Of a stretch of DNA of 64,000 bases, positions 52,884-63,284 are shown piece after piece. A program made the position numbers and the translations under genes. Source of the stretch: Methylorubrum sp. B1-46 (GTDB lineage: Bacteria > Pseudomonadota > Alphaproteobacteria > Rhizobiales > Beijerinckiaceae); the NCBI RefSeq assembly GCF_021117295.1, contig NZ_CP088247.1, positions 854,501-918,500 on the forward strand, given 5' to 3'. Each line of letters starts with the position of its first letter. The first letter of the stretch is position 1. The notes beneath the pieces were generated by a model that ran no database searches, was not told where the DNA came from, and saw only the letters and a program-made list of their open reading frames with translations.

Positions 52884-53206
52884 AACAGTCGAGATCGCCA
52901 ATCGGGAGCGGAATGCGGGGACCGGTCGTGGTCTTGCGGCGCACGGGGCAAGGTGGAGTGCCCACAGCCTGCCCCCGAACCGTTAAGAAGCGGCTTCGAC
53001 AGTCCCGCGAATTGCACCGATCCGAGCAGCGCCACCCCCATTTCGTATTCAGGTGCGCTACCGCACATCAGAAACGGACGCCCGAGATCAGAATCGGAAC
53101 GATTCCAAGTGACGTCTCGAAGTGCGGCTCCCGAAGCGCCTCCCCCGGCGGGACGTTGGCTGCGAGTCCGGACGCTTCGCGCCCACGTCGTTCCCGGAGT
53201 GCGCCC
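52884..53206. promoter_or_regulatory. Divergent spacer between kinase and iorA
   Basis: This 323-base spacer holds the promoters of the kinase and of the ior genes. No repeat, riboswitch or clear promoter was recognised by eye. Confidence 0.3.
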
Positions 53207-53662
53207 ATGCTGACCCTCAACCTGAACGGCGTGGTCCGGGAGGTCGATGCCGACCCCGACATGCCCCTGCTCTGGGTGATCCGCGACCGGCTCGACATGA
53301 CCGGCACCAAGTATGGCTGCGGCATCGCCCAGTGCGGCGCCTGCACCGTGCATGTCGATGGCCAGCCGGTGCGCTCGTGCCAGACCCGCATCGGCGATGT
53401 GGGTGAGGCCAAGGTCACGACAATCGAGGGCGTCCAGGGCAAGGTGGCCGACGCGGTGAAGGCGGCGTGGCGCGGCCTCGACGTGGTCCAGTGCGGCTAC
53501 TGCCAGTCCGGCCAGATCATGTCGGCCATCGGCCTGCTCACCGACAACCCGAAGCCCAGCGACGCCGACATCGACGGCGCCATGGACGGCAATGTCTGCC
53601 GCTGCGGCACCTATCAACGCATCCGCGCCGCCATCCACGAAGCCGCCCGCTCGCTCGCCTGA
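53207..53662 (+). CDS. iorA: Isoquinoline 1-oxidoreductase-type 2Fe-2S subunit
   Basis: The 151-residue small subunit of a molybdenum hydroxylase has both clusters: plant-type ferredoxin CGIAQCGACTVHVDG, with the fourth cysteine in RSCQTRI, and the helical bundle with QCGYCQSGQIM and NVCRCGTYQRIR. It transfers electrons from the molybdenum subunit encoded downstream. The ATG at 53207 follows GGAGTGCGCCC. Members of this family oxidise N-heterocycles or aldehydes; substrate is not evident. The large subunit gene begins 35 bases later. Confidence 0.92.
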   Translation: MLTLNLNGVVREVDADPDMPLLWVIRDRLDMTGTKYGCGIAQCGACTVHVDGQPVRSCQTRIGDVGEAKVTTIEGVQGKVADAVKAAWRGLDVVQCGYCQSGQIMSAIGLLTDNPKPSDADIDGAMDGNVCRCGTYQRIRAAIHEAARSLA

Positions 53663-53697
53663 GCCGCCTCGCAATCCACCGCATACAGGAGCCTGGC

Positions 53698-55893
53698 ATG
53701 CTCAAGCCCGATCTCACCGCTGCGCCCGTCGCCTCGCGGCGCGCCTTCCTCACCGGCGCGGCGGCGGGGGCCGTGCTGCTCGCCTTCCGCCTCGACCTGA
53801 AGGGCGCCCGCGCCGCGGAAGGCTCGGACGCGCTGTCCAAGGCCCCGGCCCAGCCCAACGCCTTCGTGCGCATCGCCGCCGACGACACCGTCACGGTGAT
53901 GATCAAGCACCTCGACATGGGCCAGGGCAACACGACCGGGCTGGCCACCATCCTCGCCGACGAACTCGACGCGGATTGGAGCCAGATGCGCGTCGCCTTC
54001 GCGCCGGCCGATGCCAAGCTCTACGCCAACCTTCTGATGGGCCCGGTCCAGGGCACGGGCGGCTCGACGGCGATCGCCAATTCCTGGTTCCAGCTCCGCA
54101 AGGCGGGGGCGGCCGCCCGCGCCATGCTGGTTTCGGCGGCGGCCGATCAATGGGGCGTGCCGGCTGCTGAGATCACCGTTGCGAAGGGCCTCATCAGCCA
54201 TCAATCCGGCAAGCAGGCCCGCTTCGGCGCGTTCGCCGAGGCTGCCGCGGCCAAGCCGGTGCCGCAGGAACCGCGCCTGAAGGCGCCGGCCGAGTGGACG
54301 CTGATCGGTCAGCGCGTGCCGCGCATCGACTCGATCGCGAAGACCGACGGAACCGCGATCTACTCCCTCGACATCCGCCGCCCCGGCCAAGTGACGGCGC
54401 TGGTCGCCCACCCGCCGCGCTTCGGCGCCGCGGTGAAGGCGGTCGATGCGGAAGCCGCACAGGGCGTGCCCGGCGTGGTCGGCATCGTCACGATCCCGAC
54501 CGGCGTGGCGGTGATCGCCCGCGACACCTGGAGCGCGATGAAGGCTCGCGAGGCCCTCAAGATCACCTGGGACGATTCCGCCGCCGAGACCCGTTCGTCG
54601 GACGCGATCCTCGCCGAGTACCGCGAGACCGCCAAGACTCCCGGCCTCGTCGCTTCGCAAGCCGGCGACCCCGACGGCGCGATCAAAGGATCGGCGAAGG
54701 TGCTGGAGGCGGAATTCGCCTTCCCCTACCTCGCGCACGCGGCGATGGAGCCCCTGAACGCCACGATCCAGCGGGCGGCGGACGGCAGCTACGACGTCTA
54801 TGCCGGATGCCAGATCCAGACCGTCGAGCAGGCGGTGCTGGCCGCCACGCTGGGCGTCACCACCGACAAGGTCCGGCTGCACACCCAATGGGCCGGCGGC
54901 TCGTTCGGCCGGCGCGCGACCCCGGGCGCCGACTACTTCGCCGAGGCCGCCGCGATCGTGAAGGCCTGGGACGGCAAGGCGCCGGTCCACCTCGTCTGGA
55001 CTCGTGAGGACGACATGGCCGGCGGCTATTACCGCCCGCAGGTCTTCCACACGGTCAAGGCAGGCTTGAACGAGAAGGGGCAGATCACCGGCTGGCGCCA
55101 CACCATGGTCGGCAAGTCGATCATGATCGGCTCGCCCTTCGAGGCGATGCTGGTGAAGAACGGGATCGATTCCACCACCGTCGAGGGCGCCTCCGATACG
55201 CCCTATGCGCTCCCCGCCTACCGGTTCGAGGTGCACAACGCCCGCGAGGGCGTGCCGGTGCTGTGGTGGCGCTCGGTCGGCCACACCCACACCGCCCACG
55301 TGATGGAGGTGTTCATCGACGAACTGGCGCATGCGGCCGGCGCCGATCCGGTCGCCTACCGGCTCTCCCTGCTGACCCGCGCCCCGCGCCTGTCCGGCGT
55401 GCTGCGTCTGGCCGCCGACAAGGCGGGCTGGAGCCGGAAGCCTGGCGAGAAGGGCCGAGGCCTCGGCGTCGCCGTGCACGAATCCTTCGGCTCCTACGTG
55501 GCGATGGTGGCCGACGTGACGGCCGGCGATTCGAGCGTGCGGGTCAACCGCATCGTCGCGGCGGTCGATGTCGGCGTGGCGGTGAATCCGGACATCATCC
55601 GCGCCCAGGTCGAGGGGGCGGTGGGCTTTGCCCTGTCGGCGGTCCTGCGCAACCGCATCACCCTCAAGGACGGCGTGGTGCAGGAGCGGAACTTCGACAG
55701 CTACCAGCCGACCCGCATCTCCGAGATGCCGCGCGTCGAGGTCCACATCGTGCCCTCCGAGGTCGCGCCCACCGGCATCGGCGAGCCCGGCGTGCCGGTG
55801 CTGGCGCCGGCCATCGCCAACGCGGTCTTCGCCGCGACGGGTCAGCGGCTGCGCGCGCTGCCGCTCGATCTCTCGGCCCTGCGCGGCGCGTAG
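53698..55893 (+). CDS. iorB: Isoquinoline 1-oxidoreductase-type molybdenum subunit
   Basis: The 731-residue large subunit starts with a Tat signal ([16 protein letters not shown]). It has two molybdopterin-binding halves with [62 protein letters not shown], and the terminal [19 protein letters not shown] carrying the active-site glutamate. There is no separate FAD subunit, as in IorAB. It is exported folded with iorA, so the reaction occurs in the periplasm. No XdhC-like or cytochrome gene is near. Sensor kinases lie on both sides. Confidence 0.92.
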   Translation: MLKPDLTAAPVASRRAFLTGAAAGAVLLAFRLDLKGARAAEGSDALSKAPAQPNAFVRIAADDTVTVMIKHLDMGQGNTTGLATILADELDADWSQMRVAFAPADAKLYANLLMGPVQGTGGSTAIANSWFQLRKAGAAARAMLVSAAADQWGVPAAEITVAKGLISHQSGKQARFGAFAEAAAAKPVPQEPRLKAPAEWTLIGQRVPRIDSIAKTDGTAIYSLDIRRPGQVTALVAHPPRFGAAVKAVDAEAAQGVPGVVGIVTIPTGVAVIARDTWSAMKAREALKITWDDSAAETRSSDAILAEYRETAKTPGLVASQAGDPDGAIKGSAKVLEAEFAFPYLAHAAMEPLNATIQRAADGSYDVYAGCQIQTVEQAVLAATLGVTTDKVRLHTQWAGGSFGRRATPGADYFAEAAAIVKAWDGKAPVHLVWTREDDMAGGYYRPQVFHTVKAGLNEKGQITGWRHTMVGKSIMIGSPFEAMLVKNGIDSTTVEGASDTPYALPAYRFEVHNAREGVPVLWWRSVGHTHTAHVMEVFIDELAHAAGADPVAYRLSLLTRAPRLSGVLRLAADKAGWSRKPGEKGRGLGVAVHESFGSYVAMVADVTAGDSSVRVNRIVAAVDVGVAVNPDIIRAQVEGAVGFALSAVLRNRITLKDGVVQERNFDSYQPTRISEMPRVEVHIVPSEVAPTGIGEPGVPVLAPAIANAVFAATGQRLRALPLDLSALRGA

Positions 55894-56078
55894 TCGATCC
55901 GGCCCGTTCGCGGGTCCGTCCGCGCCCGCGCGGACGGTGGCTTCGCGCTGGGGCCGGGCGGGGTGAAAGCGGATCGGGCGCGACCGTCCGGCCAGACGCT
56001 CGGCCTACCCTTGCGTGCTTTACAACCGTATCAGAGTGCCCCTTAGGTTGAACCCATCGAGCCACAGCGGAGTGTGGG

Positions 56079-59000
56079 ATGGGTGCGAAGACGGATCCGC
56101 CCGAGCGGCCGTCGTCTCCCGGCACGGCGAACCGGCTGCCTCGCGAGGACGATTGGGCCGAAACGCCGCTCGGCCCGATCGAGACGTGGCCGGTTTCGCT
56201 GCGGTCGGCTGCCGGGCTCGTGAACGATCTGGGCGCACCGGCGGCCCTGGCCTGGGGCCCGGCCCTGACGATCCTGTGCAACGACGCCTTCCGGGCGCTG
56301 GTCGGCCCCGTCCCGGTCGGACGCGCCTTCCCCACCCTCGCGCGCACCGGACATGACGCGGAGAGGCTGGCCCTCCTCCTCCGGCAGGCCGGGTCCGGCG
56401 ACGCGATCACCGTCGCCGGCCTCGTCCTCGGCACGGAGCTGTCCGGTGCGGGGCTCACGCTCTGTCTCAGCCCGGTCCGCGATCTGGGCGGCGGAGCGGC
56501 AGGGGTCCTGGTGCTCGTCACCGGAACCGGGGCAACGGTTACGGAGGGCCGTCGCAAGACGCCGCTCCGGGCCGGCGCGGCGACGGACAGCGCCCTGTTC
56601 CAGACGATGGGACAGGGCTTCTGCGAGCTCGAACTCGAGCGTGATGAAGAGGGCCGTGCCGTCGATTTCCGCTTCGTCGCGCTCAATCCCGCCTTCGAGC
56701 GGCTGATCGGCCTCCCGGCGGCGCAGGCGCGCGGGCGGCGGGCGCGCGAGGTGGTGCCGGATCTCGATCCCTGGTGGGTTCAGACCTACGAGCGGATCGC
56801 CGCCGCGGGCATGCCGGCACGGTTGGAGCATACCGACACGAAGGGGCGCTGGTTCGAGATCTCGGTCTCCCCGCAGGCGAACGATCGGCTGCTGGTCCTC
56901 TACGACGACATCACCAAGCGCAAAGCGGCCGAGACGGCCCTGCGGGATCGCGAGGAGCGGCACGCGTTCCTCCTGGCGCTGAGCGACGCGATACGCACGC
57001 TGACCGATCCGGCCACGATTCAGAACGAGGCCTGCCGATTGCTCGGCGAGCGGCTGGATGTCGACCGAGCCTACTACGTCGCCATCGACGAGGCCGCCGG
57101 AACCGCGCGGGTCGCTTGGGACCACCTTCGCGGCGACGCGCGCTCGATCGCCGGCGAACACCCCATCGCGGATTTCGCATGGTCGGTCGACATCCTCCGC
57201 CGCGGTCATTGCCATGTCGTGGCCGACACGCAGACTTCGGCCGCGGTCCCGCCGGCGCACCGTGCGGGCTTGGCGGCTCTCGGGATCGCGGCCTGCCTGG
57301 GGGCACCGCTCATCAAGAACGGCCGCCTGGTCGGCGCGCTCTGCGTCACGCAGGCGATCCCGCGGGATTGGACGGAGACCGATGTCGGGTTGCTGCGCGA
57401 CGTCGCCGAGCGGATCTGGTCGGCGGTCCAGCGCGGACGGGCGGAGGCGGACATCCGGCGCAAGAACGCGGTGCTCGAAGGGATCAACCGCATCTTCCGC
57501 GAAGCGCTGGCCGCACGCACGGAGGAGGAGCTCGGCCGCGTCTGCCTCGCGGTCGCCGAGGACGTGACGCAGAGCGCCTTCAGTTTCATGGGCGAGATCA
57601 ACCACGGGAGCGGCCAGTTCGACGAAGTCTCCATCAGCGATCGCGGCTGGCACCACTTCGCGATCGACGATCCTGCCTTCCCGAAGGGCGTGCCTCCGAA
57701 AGGACTTAAGCTCCACGGCCTCTACGGCCGCGTGCTGAAGGACGGCAGCAGCCTCATCGCCAACGATCCGCAGGCGCATCCCGACCGGATCGGCACGCCG
57801 AAGGGGCATCCGCCGCTCAAGGCCTTCCTCGGCGTGCCGTTGAAGCGAGATGGGCGAACCGTAGGGATGATCGGCCTCGGCAACCGGGAGGGCGGCTTCA
57901 GACCGGAGGATCGGGAGGCTGCCGAGGCGCTGGCGCCGGCCATCCTCCAGGCGCTGCTGAGCCGGCGGACCGCCGACACCCTGCGCGACAGCGAGGAGCG
58001 GTTCCGCAACCTGACCGAACTCGTGCCGAGCTTTCTCTGGCACATGGATCGCGAAGGGAAGATCACCGTCGCGAACCAGCAATGGTACGACTACACCGGC
58101 CTGACGCCCGACCAGGTGCAGGACGGCGGCTGGGTCGCCGCCCTCCATCCGGACGATCAGGACGAGACGTGGCAGGTGTTCGGCGAGGCCCTCGCCACCG
58201 GCCGCGCCCTGGAGCGGCAGCAGCGCATCCGCCGCCGGGACGGGACCTACCGCTGGTTCCTGATCCGCCATGCCCCGGCCCGAGACGCGGAGGACCGGAT
58301 CGGGCGCTGGTTCGGTGCGGCCACCGACATCCACGACCAGTATCTCGCAGCCGAGCACCTGCGGGCGGAGGAGGCGCGCCATGCCTTCCTGCTCGACCTC
58401 GCCGACCGGCTGCAGGGCCAGACCGATCCCGTGGCGACCCTGCGCGTCGCCGTCGAGACGCTCGGCCCTCATCTCGGCCTCAGCCGGGCCGGCTATGCGC
58501 GCGTCTACGCCGACGGCGAGATCCTCGAACGGCAAGTCCGCTACAGCGCGGTCGAGGAGCCGCATCTCGGGCCGCTGCGCATCCGGGATTTCGGCGAGAG
58601 CTTTCGCGACCGGTGCCACCGGGGCGAGACGATCATCGTGGACGACACCCGCGCGCTCCGGAATCCCGAATTCTACAGGAAGGTGGACATCGGCAGCCTG
58701 CTGGCGGTGCCCCTGGTGCGCGACGGCCAGTTGCGCGCCCTGTTCTTTCTCGACGACCGCAAGCCACGGGCGTGGTCACGCGCCGAGGTGGCGTTGGCCG
58801 AGGACGTGGCCGCCCGGACTTGGGATGCGGCCGAGCGTGCCCAGGCCGAGACGGAGCTGCGCGCCAGCGAAGCCCGGCAGCGCGCCCTGGTCGAGGGCAT
58901 TCCCCAACTCGTCTGGCGGGCGGATCAGGCCGGCGGCTGGAGTTGGGCGAGCCCGCAATGGTACGCCTATACCGGCCAGACCGAGGCCGAGAGCGGCGGC

Positions 59001-59849
59001 TCCGGCTGGCTCGACGCGCTCCACCCCGACGACCGCACCCGGGCACAGGAGGCCTGGAACGGAACCGACCCGGCCAGCGCCCTCACCGTCGATTACCGCA
59101 TCCGCCACGCCGCGGAGGATCGCTACCGCTGGTTCCAGAACCGGGCGCTGCCCGTATGCGGGGAGAGCGGCATCGTCGAATGGTTCGGCACCTCCACCGA
59201 CATCGACGACCTGCGCCGGCTCCAGGAGCAGCAGGGCGTCATGGTGGCCGAGCTGCAGCACCGCACCCGCAATCTCATCACGGTGGTGCGCTCTCTGGCC
59301 GAGCAGACCATGGCCGGGAGCACCTCCATGGAGGTGTTCCGCAGCCGCTTCTACGGTCGGCTCGCGGTGCTCTCGCGCGTGCAGGGCCTGCTCTCCCGCT
59401 CGACTCTCGAACCGATCACCCTGCACACCCTCATCAGCACCGAACTCGATGCCCTGGGCGCCTGGGAGGCGGCGGAGCGCATCGTCCTCGAAGGCCCGCC
59501 CGTGCGGTTGCGCAAGGCGACGGTGCAGACCTTCGCGCTCGCCCTGCACGAACTCGCCACCAATGCGCGCAAGTACGGTGCGCTCGCCGACCGCGCCGGG
59601 CGGCTGAGCGTGACGTGGCACACCTACACCGAGGGCGAGCGGGCGCGGCTGATCCTGCACTGGCACGAGACCGGGTTCCAACGCTCCGCCGAGGAGACCA
59701 TTCCGCAGCGGCGTGGCTACGGCCGCGAGTTGATCGAGAAAGCCCTGCCCTACTCGCTGGATGCGCGCACCCGCTACGAGTTGAGCGGGACCGCCCTGCA
59801 CTGCATCATCGATCTGCCGCTGACCGAGCGGCACAAGCCGAGCCGATAA
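56079..59849 (+). CDS. Multi-PAS/GAF sensor with HWE histidine kinase
   Basis: The product is 1256 residues with no membrane helix. Order: PAS-like domain at 20-150 (DDWAETPLGPIETWP), PAS about 170-285 (FCELELERDEEGRAVDFRF), GAF about 294-455, GAF about 461-629 (FSFMGEINHGSGQFDEVSI), PAS about 634-755 (WYDYTGLTPDQ), GAF about 767-924, PAS about 928-1043 (WYAYTGQTEAE), then an HWE kinase with the phospho-acceptor LQHRTRNLI (near 1060), HELATNARKYGAL and HWHETG. The ORF ends EQRHKPSR-like ERHKPSR. It could integrate redox, light or ligand signals. No partner regulator is adjacent. Confidence 0.88.
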   Translation: MGAKTDPPERPSSPGTANRLPREDDWAETPLGPIETWPVSLRSAAGLVNDLGAPAALAWGPALTILCNDAFRALVGPVPVGRAFPTLARTGHDAERLALLLRQAGSGDAITVAGLVLGTELSGAGLTLCLSPVRDLGGGAAGVLVLVTGTGATVTEGRRKTPLRAGAATDSALFQTMGQGFCELELERDEEGRAVDFRFVALNPAFERLIGLPAAQARGRRAREVVPDLDPWWVQTYERIAAAGMPARLEHTDTKGRWFEISVSPQANDRLLVLYDDITKRKAAETALRDREERHAFLLALSDAIRTLTDPATIQNEACRLLGERLDVDRAYYVAIDEAAGTARVAWDHLRGDARSIAGEHPIADFAWSVDILRRGHCHVVADTQTSAAVPPAHRAGLAALGIAACLGAPLIKNGRLVGALCVTQAIPRDWTETDVGLLRDVAERIWSAVQRGRAEADIRRKNAVLEGINRIFREALAARTEEELGRVCLAVAEDVTQSAFSFMGEINHGSGQFDEVSISDRGWHHFAIDDPAFPKGVPPKGLKLHGLYGRVLKDGSSLIANDPQAHPDRIGTPKGHPPLKAFLGVPLKRDGRTVGMIGLGNREGGFRPEDREAAEALAPAILQALLSRRTADTLRDSEERFRNLTELVPSFLWHMDREGKITVANQQWYDYTGLTPDQVQDGGWVAALHPDDQDETWQVFGEALATGRALERQQRIRRRDGTYRWFLIRHAPARDAEDRIGRWFGAATDIHDQYLAAEHLRAEEARHAFLLDLADRLQGQTDPVATLRVAVETLGPHLGLSRAGYARVYADGEILERQVRYSAVEEPHLGPLRIRDFGESFRDRCHRGETIIVDDTRALRNPEFYRKVDIGSLLAVPLVRDGQLRALFFLDDRKPRAWSRAEVALAEDVAARTWDAAERAQAETELRASEARQRALVEGIPQLVWRADQAGGWSWASPQWYAYTGQTEAESGGSGWLDALHPDDRTRAQEAWNGTDPASALTVDYRIRHAAEDRYRWFQNRALPVCGESGIVEWFGTSTDIDDLRRLQEQQGVMVAELQHRTRNLITVVRSLAEQTMAGSTSMEVFRSRFYGRLAVLSRVQGLLSRSTLEPITLHTLISTELDALGAWEAAERIVLEGPPVRLRKATVQTFALALHELATNARKYGALADRAGRLSVTWHTYTEGERARLILHWHETGFQRSAEETIPQRRGYGRELIEKALPYSLDARTRYELSGTALHCIIDLPLTERHKPSR

Positions 59850-59937
59850 CGCAGCCGCCGCTTCGTGGGAAAGGGCCCGGATCGAGCATCCGGGCCGCGC
59901 GCATCGGCTTCGGGGACCGCAGCCTCGGGGACTGCGC

Positions 59938-62900
59938 TCACCAACGGTAGGTGAAGCCTCCCTTGACGGCATGGTCCTGGGCGCGGGCGCCGACCTGACC
60001 GGTATAGGCCAGGCCGAGCGTCGCGCTGGCCGAGACCCGCAGATCGAGGCCGGCATTCGCCACCAGGGCGTCACGGTCGATCGGCATGCCGGCGCTCACG
60101 AAGGAGGCGCCCCCCTGGAAGGCGAGCAGGGCGGTCGGGATCACGTCGCCGAAGGCACGGCGGTAACCGACGAGGCCGTGAGCCGTGACCGGGGCGCCGA
60201 AGCCGAGATCGAGCAGGGTCTGGGCACGCAGGCCCACGGTCGCCGTGCCGACGCCATTGTCGCGGCCGAGCCCGCGCAGGGCCGCGGCCCCGCCGGTCTC
60301 GAGGAAGCGATCCTGACCGATATGGACGTAGGCGCCGCCGACGAAGGGCTCGATGTAGGACAGCGGCGTCGGGATCGCACCGTCCGGAGACAGGACCGCC
60401 CCCGGCGCCGCGAGCGCGAAGCGGTAGCCGAGTTCGCCGAAGCCCTGGATCGTCCGGCCGCCGTAGCGGGCGGTCTCGGTCTCGGAGAGGCCGGGCAGGG
60501 TCACGCTGCGGCGGGTGCGCAGGCTGTTCTCGGCGTAGACCGCGCCGAGGCGCAGGGCCACCGCCCCGAACTCGGTGCCGCCATAGACGCCGCCGAAGGC
60601 GCTCTCGATCTCGCCCGTCTGCAGGCGTCCGGCCGTGTCGAGGTTCGTGCGGCTGTAGCCGCCCGCGACGCCGATCCGGACGCCATTCTCGAGCCGCAGA
60701 TCCGCCCCGAGCGCGAAGCCGGCGGTCTGGCGGGTCAGCCCCGCGGCGTTGCCGTCGCTGCGGGCGTCGCCGAAGCTGCCGAAGCCCTGCCCCCACAGGC
60801 CGAACACCCGCGGATCGAGGGTCGCAACGGCCATCGGCGCGGAACGGCCTGGCAGGTCGGCGGTGTAGGTCACCGGCACGGTGCCGGACGAGGCCGGCAT
60901 GGTGCCGCGGCGCAGCCGGTCGAGCAGGGTCTCGCGCACGAAATAAGCGGCCTCGAAAGCGGCCGAGGTCGTGCTCGCATGGATGTCGCCGGCCAGCCCG
61001 GCGAAGGCGCCGGACGCCTGTGCGCGGCTCAGGCCGACGACGCGGTCGTTGAGGATCGAGCCGGTCGCGGCGTCGAGCCCGGCCGCGGCGGTAGCCTCGT
61101 TGCGGGTCCGGCCGAAGGCCGCGAACGGCGTGCCGTTGCGCGCGATCGTCAGGTCGACGGTGCGGCCGGTGTAATCGAGGCCGCTCACCAGGAAGGCGTA
61201 GTCCGGTCCGCGGACGTCGTCGAACCGGCCGGTCACCGCGCTCGCGGTGAGGATGCTGTAGCGCCCGGTCGGGTTGACGACTCCGTCGAGCGGCGCGAGC
61301 GCGACGGTGCCGCCGAGAACCGCCTGCCCCGTCACTGCGACGCGATCGGCGGCGTTGCCGGACCCGGTCTCGATCCGGAGTGTCGAGCCGGGGGCGAAGC
61401 GGACCTCGCCCGCCACCGTCAGCGTCCCGAGCGGACCGCCCTGGCCGCCGCCGGGGCTGACCGTGCCGCCGCTCTGGGCCAGGAGCCCGCCGACGATGCC
61501 GGCGCCGCCGAGCACGCCGCCCGAGGCCAAGGTGGCGCGGCCGGCCACCGCGCCGTCGGCGATGAGGGTGCCGGTGTTGCCGATGGTGACGTCGGTGGCG
61601 ACCCGGTCGCGCGGATCGAGCTGGAGCGTGCCGGTGACGTTCCCGAAATAGGTGGAGGCCGCGTAGAGGTCGATGCGGGTCCAGTAGCTCAGCGGCGTGC
61701 CGTAGAAGGCGGCGAGCGCCTCGGCCTGGGTGTTGACGAGGATCTGGTTGATCGTGCCCGTCTGCAGGCTGGCCGTGAGCCCGCCCGCCGGGGCGATCCG
61801 CTGTGCGGCGGCGCTGCTTCCGCCGTAGAGCGGCGCGAGCAGGATCGAGGCGTCGGGGCCGTTGGCCGGCGCCGCCTCGCGCGGGGCTTGCGCGAAGGTG
61901 AGCGTCGGCAACCCATAGCTCAGGCGCTGGCGATAGAGCGCCGCATTGGCCTCGGTGACCAGATACGGGTTGCCGGCGGTGTTGGCGGCGCTCTGCGCGC
62001 AGGCCGCAACGGTGGTGCCGCACTGGGCCGCGAGGTAGCCCTGGATCTGCGCCGAGGCCTGGGTGAACAGGCTCGGCATATCGAGCGCTGTGCCCGTGGT
62101 CGCGGCGTTGTCGCGATACATCGGGTTAGTGAGCGCCTGCGCGACGTCGTAGCTCGCCAGCGCCCGGCCGGCGATCACGTCGAGGGGATAATGCACGCCG
62201 AGCACCACGCGGCTGTCGCCGTACTCGGCGCCGCGGGCGAGCATGCCCTGGTATTGCTGCGGCACCAGCATCGCCTGGAGGATGCTCGTGGTGAAGCCGT
62301 AGGTGGTGTGGCCGCTCGGGAAGGCCGGGTTGGTGGTGATGCCGGCGAGCGCAGTCGGATCGAAGGCGACGTAGCGGCCCGGCGCCACCTGCGCGGGTCG
62401 CGAATTGCCGTAGACGTTCTGGCCCGGCTGGGTGTTGGTGACGCCGTAGGCGAGATCGTAGACGCTGCTGGTGAGGCTGGGCAGGCCGTTGGCGGTCGGC
62501 AGCGTGAAGCCGGCCGGGGCGACCGCCGGAACCGCGACGTAGTTGGCCGGCGTCACCGCCGGATTGTTGGCCGCACCGTTGGCGAGGTAGTTCTTGGCGA
62601 CCGCCGAATCCGAGCCGGTGAAGCCGTTCGCCCGGACGATCAACTCGACCACGCGGCCGAGCGGACCGGCAGTGCCGGCGGCGGTGCCCTGCTGGTAGAG
62701 CGTACCGAGCCGCGGCCCGAGCCCGCCGACGGTCTGCTGCGGAACGATGCCGTTGACCGGTCTCTGCGCCGGCAGGCCACCTGCAAGATTGCCGCCGGCG
62801 CCGTAGGTGCCGAGGCCGGACGAGGCGAGGTTGTTGGTTGCCGAGCCGAGGATGAGCTTGTCCGAGATGGCGCGCTGCTGCCGCGGGAGGTCGGCGGCGT

Positions 62901-63102
62901 TGTTGAGCGAGACGCCCTGATCGAGGTTGCGCGTCAGGGTCGCGCGCCCGGCCTCGCTGGCGTTGAGCGACAGGAACGGCCCGAGCAGGTTGAGGACGTT
63001 GGCGTTGGCCCCTGTGATGTTGGCCGTCTGCGCCTGCGCCGCCGTCGCACCGAAGGCGCCGACGAGCAGGGCCGCGAGTGAGACGCTGCTTGCGTACCGC
63101 AT
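59938..63102 (-). CDS. Autotransporter with PAP2-type acid phosphatase passenger
   Basis: The product is 1054 residues. A signal peptide (SLAALLVGAFGATAAQAQ) is followed by a passenger resembling class A acid phosphatases: PAFPSGHTTYGFTTS (near residue 257) and DSRVVLGVHYPLDVIAGR (near 296) are the second and third PAP2 motifs. A beta-helix segment (TLASGGVLGGAGIVGGLLAQ, near 520-560) and a C-terminal beta-barrel of about 280 residues (VFGLWGQGFGSFGD onward) end with aromatic residues FTYRW. The phosphatase is thus likely displayed on the cell surface. The first PAP2 motif is less clear. The ATG at 63102 has GGAG upstream. Confidence 0.85.
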   Translation of the reverse strand: MRYASSVSLAALLVGAFGATAAQAQTANITGANANVLNLLGPFLSLNASEAGRATLTRNLDQGVSLNNAADLPRQQRAISDKLILGSATNNLASSGLGTYGAGGNLAGGLPAQRPVNGIVPQQTVGGLGPRLGTLYQQGTAAGTAGPLGRVVELIVRANGFTGSDSAVAKNYLANGAANNPAVTPANYVAVPAVAPAGFTLPTANGLPSLTSSVYDLAYGVTNTQPGQNVYGNSRPAQVAPGRYVAFDPTALAGITTNPAFPSGHTTYGFTTSILQAMLVPQQYQGMLARGAEYGDSRVVLGVHYPLDVIAGRALASYDVAQALTNPMYRDNAATTGTALDMPSLFTQASAQIQGYLAAQCGTTVAACAQSAANTAGNPYLVTEANAALYRQRLSYGLPTLTFAQAPREAAPANGPDASILLAPLYGGSSAAAQRIAPAGGLTASLQTGTINQILVNTQAEALAAFYGTPLSYWTRIDLYAASTYFGNVTGTLQLDPRDRVATDVTIGNTGTLIADGAVAGRATLASGGVLGGAGIVGGLLAQSGGTVSPGGGQGGPLGTLTVAGEVRFAPGSTLRIETGSGNAADRVAVTGQAVLGGTVALAPLDGVVNPTGRYSILTASAVTGRFDDVRGPDYAFLVSGLDYTGRTVDLTIARNGTPFAAFGRTRNEATAAAGLDAATGSILNDRVVGLSRAQASGAFAGLAGDIHASTTSAAFEAAYFVRETLLDRLRRGTMPASSGTVPVTYTADLPGRSAPMAVATLDPRVFGLWGQGFGSFGDARSDGNAAGLTRQTAGFALGADLRLENGVRIGVAGGYSRTNLDTAGRLQTGEIESAFGGVYGGTEFGAVALRLGAVYAENSLRTRRSVTLPGLSETETARYGGRTIQGFGELGYRFALAAPGAVLSPDGAIPTPLSYIEPFVGGAYVHIGQDRFLETGGAAALRGLGRDNGVGTATVGLRAQTLLDLGFGAPVTAHGLVGYRRAFGDVIPTALLAFQGGASFVSAGMPIDRDALVANAGLDLRVSASATLGLAYTGQVGARAQDHAVKGGFTYRW

Positions 63103-63284
63103 GACTTGTTCTCCGGTGTCCGAATCGGCGGAACCGCCGCAGGGACCCTTGAACAAGCAGCTCGGCGACGCTTATTCATAATCGTGTCATATTGATCTTT
63201 GATGGCTTCGTGGCAACTGCGCAACACATGGTCGATAACAAAATAAGGCCGGGATTATCAGTAAATTTGCCAGCTCAATATTTG
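63103..63284 (-). promoter_or_regulatory. AT-rich upstream region of the autotransporter
   Basis: The stretch 63170-63285 is markedly AT-rich against the background. On the minus strand TTGCCA (63216-63211) and AATATG (63193-63188) are 17 bases apart, a plausible sigma-70 promoter. The predicted start leaves a leader of about 80 bases. Nothing else is recognisable. Confidence 0.35.

Noticed and set aside
56043..58619. Minus-strand open frame of 858 codons opposite the large sensor
   Set aside because: No motif, signal or ribosome site. The plus frame has clear PAS and GAF domains.
59971..63081. Plus-strand open frame of 1036 codons opposite the autotransporter gene
   Set aside because: Its translation is Arg/Gly/Ala-rich low complexity without motifs, the typical mirror of a high-GC gene. 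The minus strand has a signal peptide, PAP2 motifs and a barrel.
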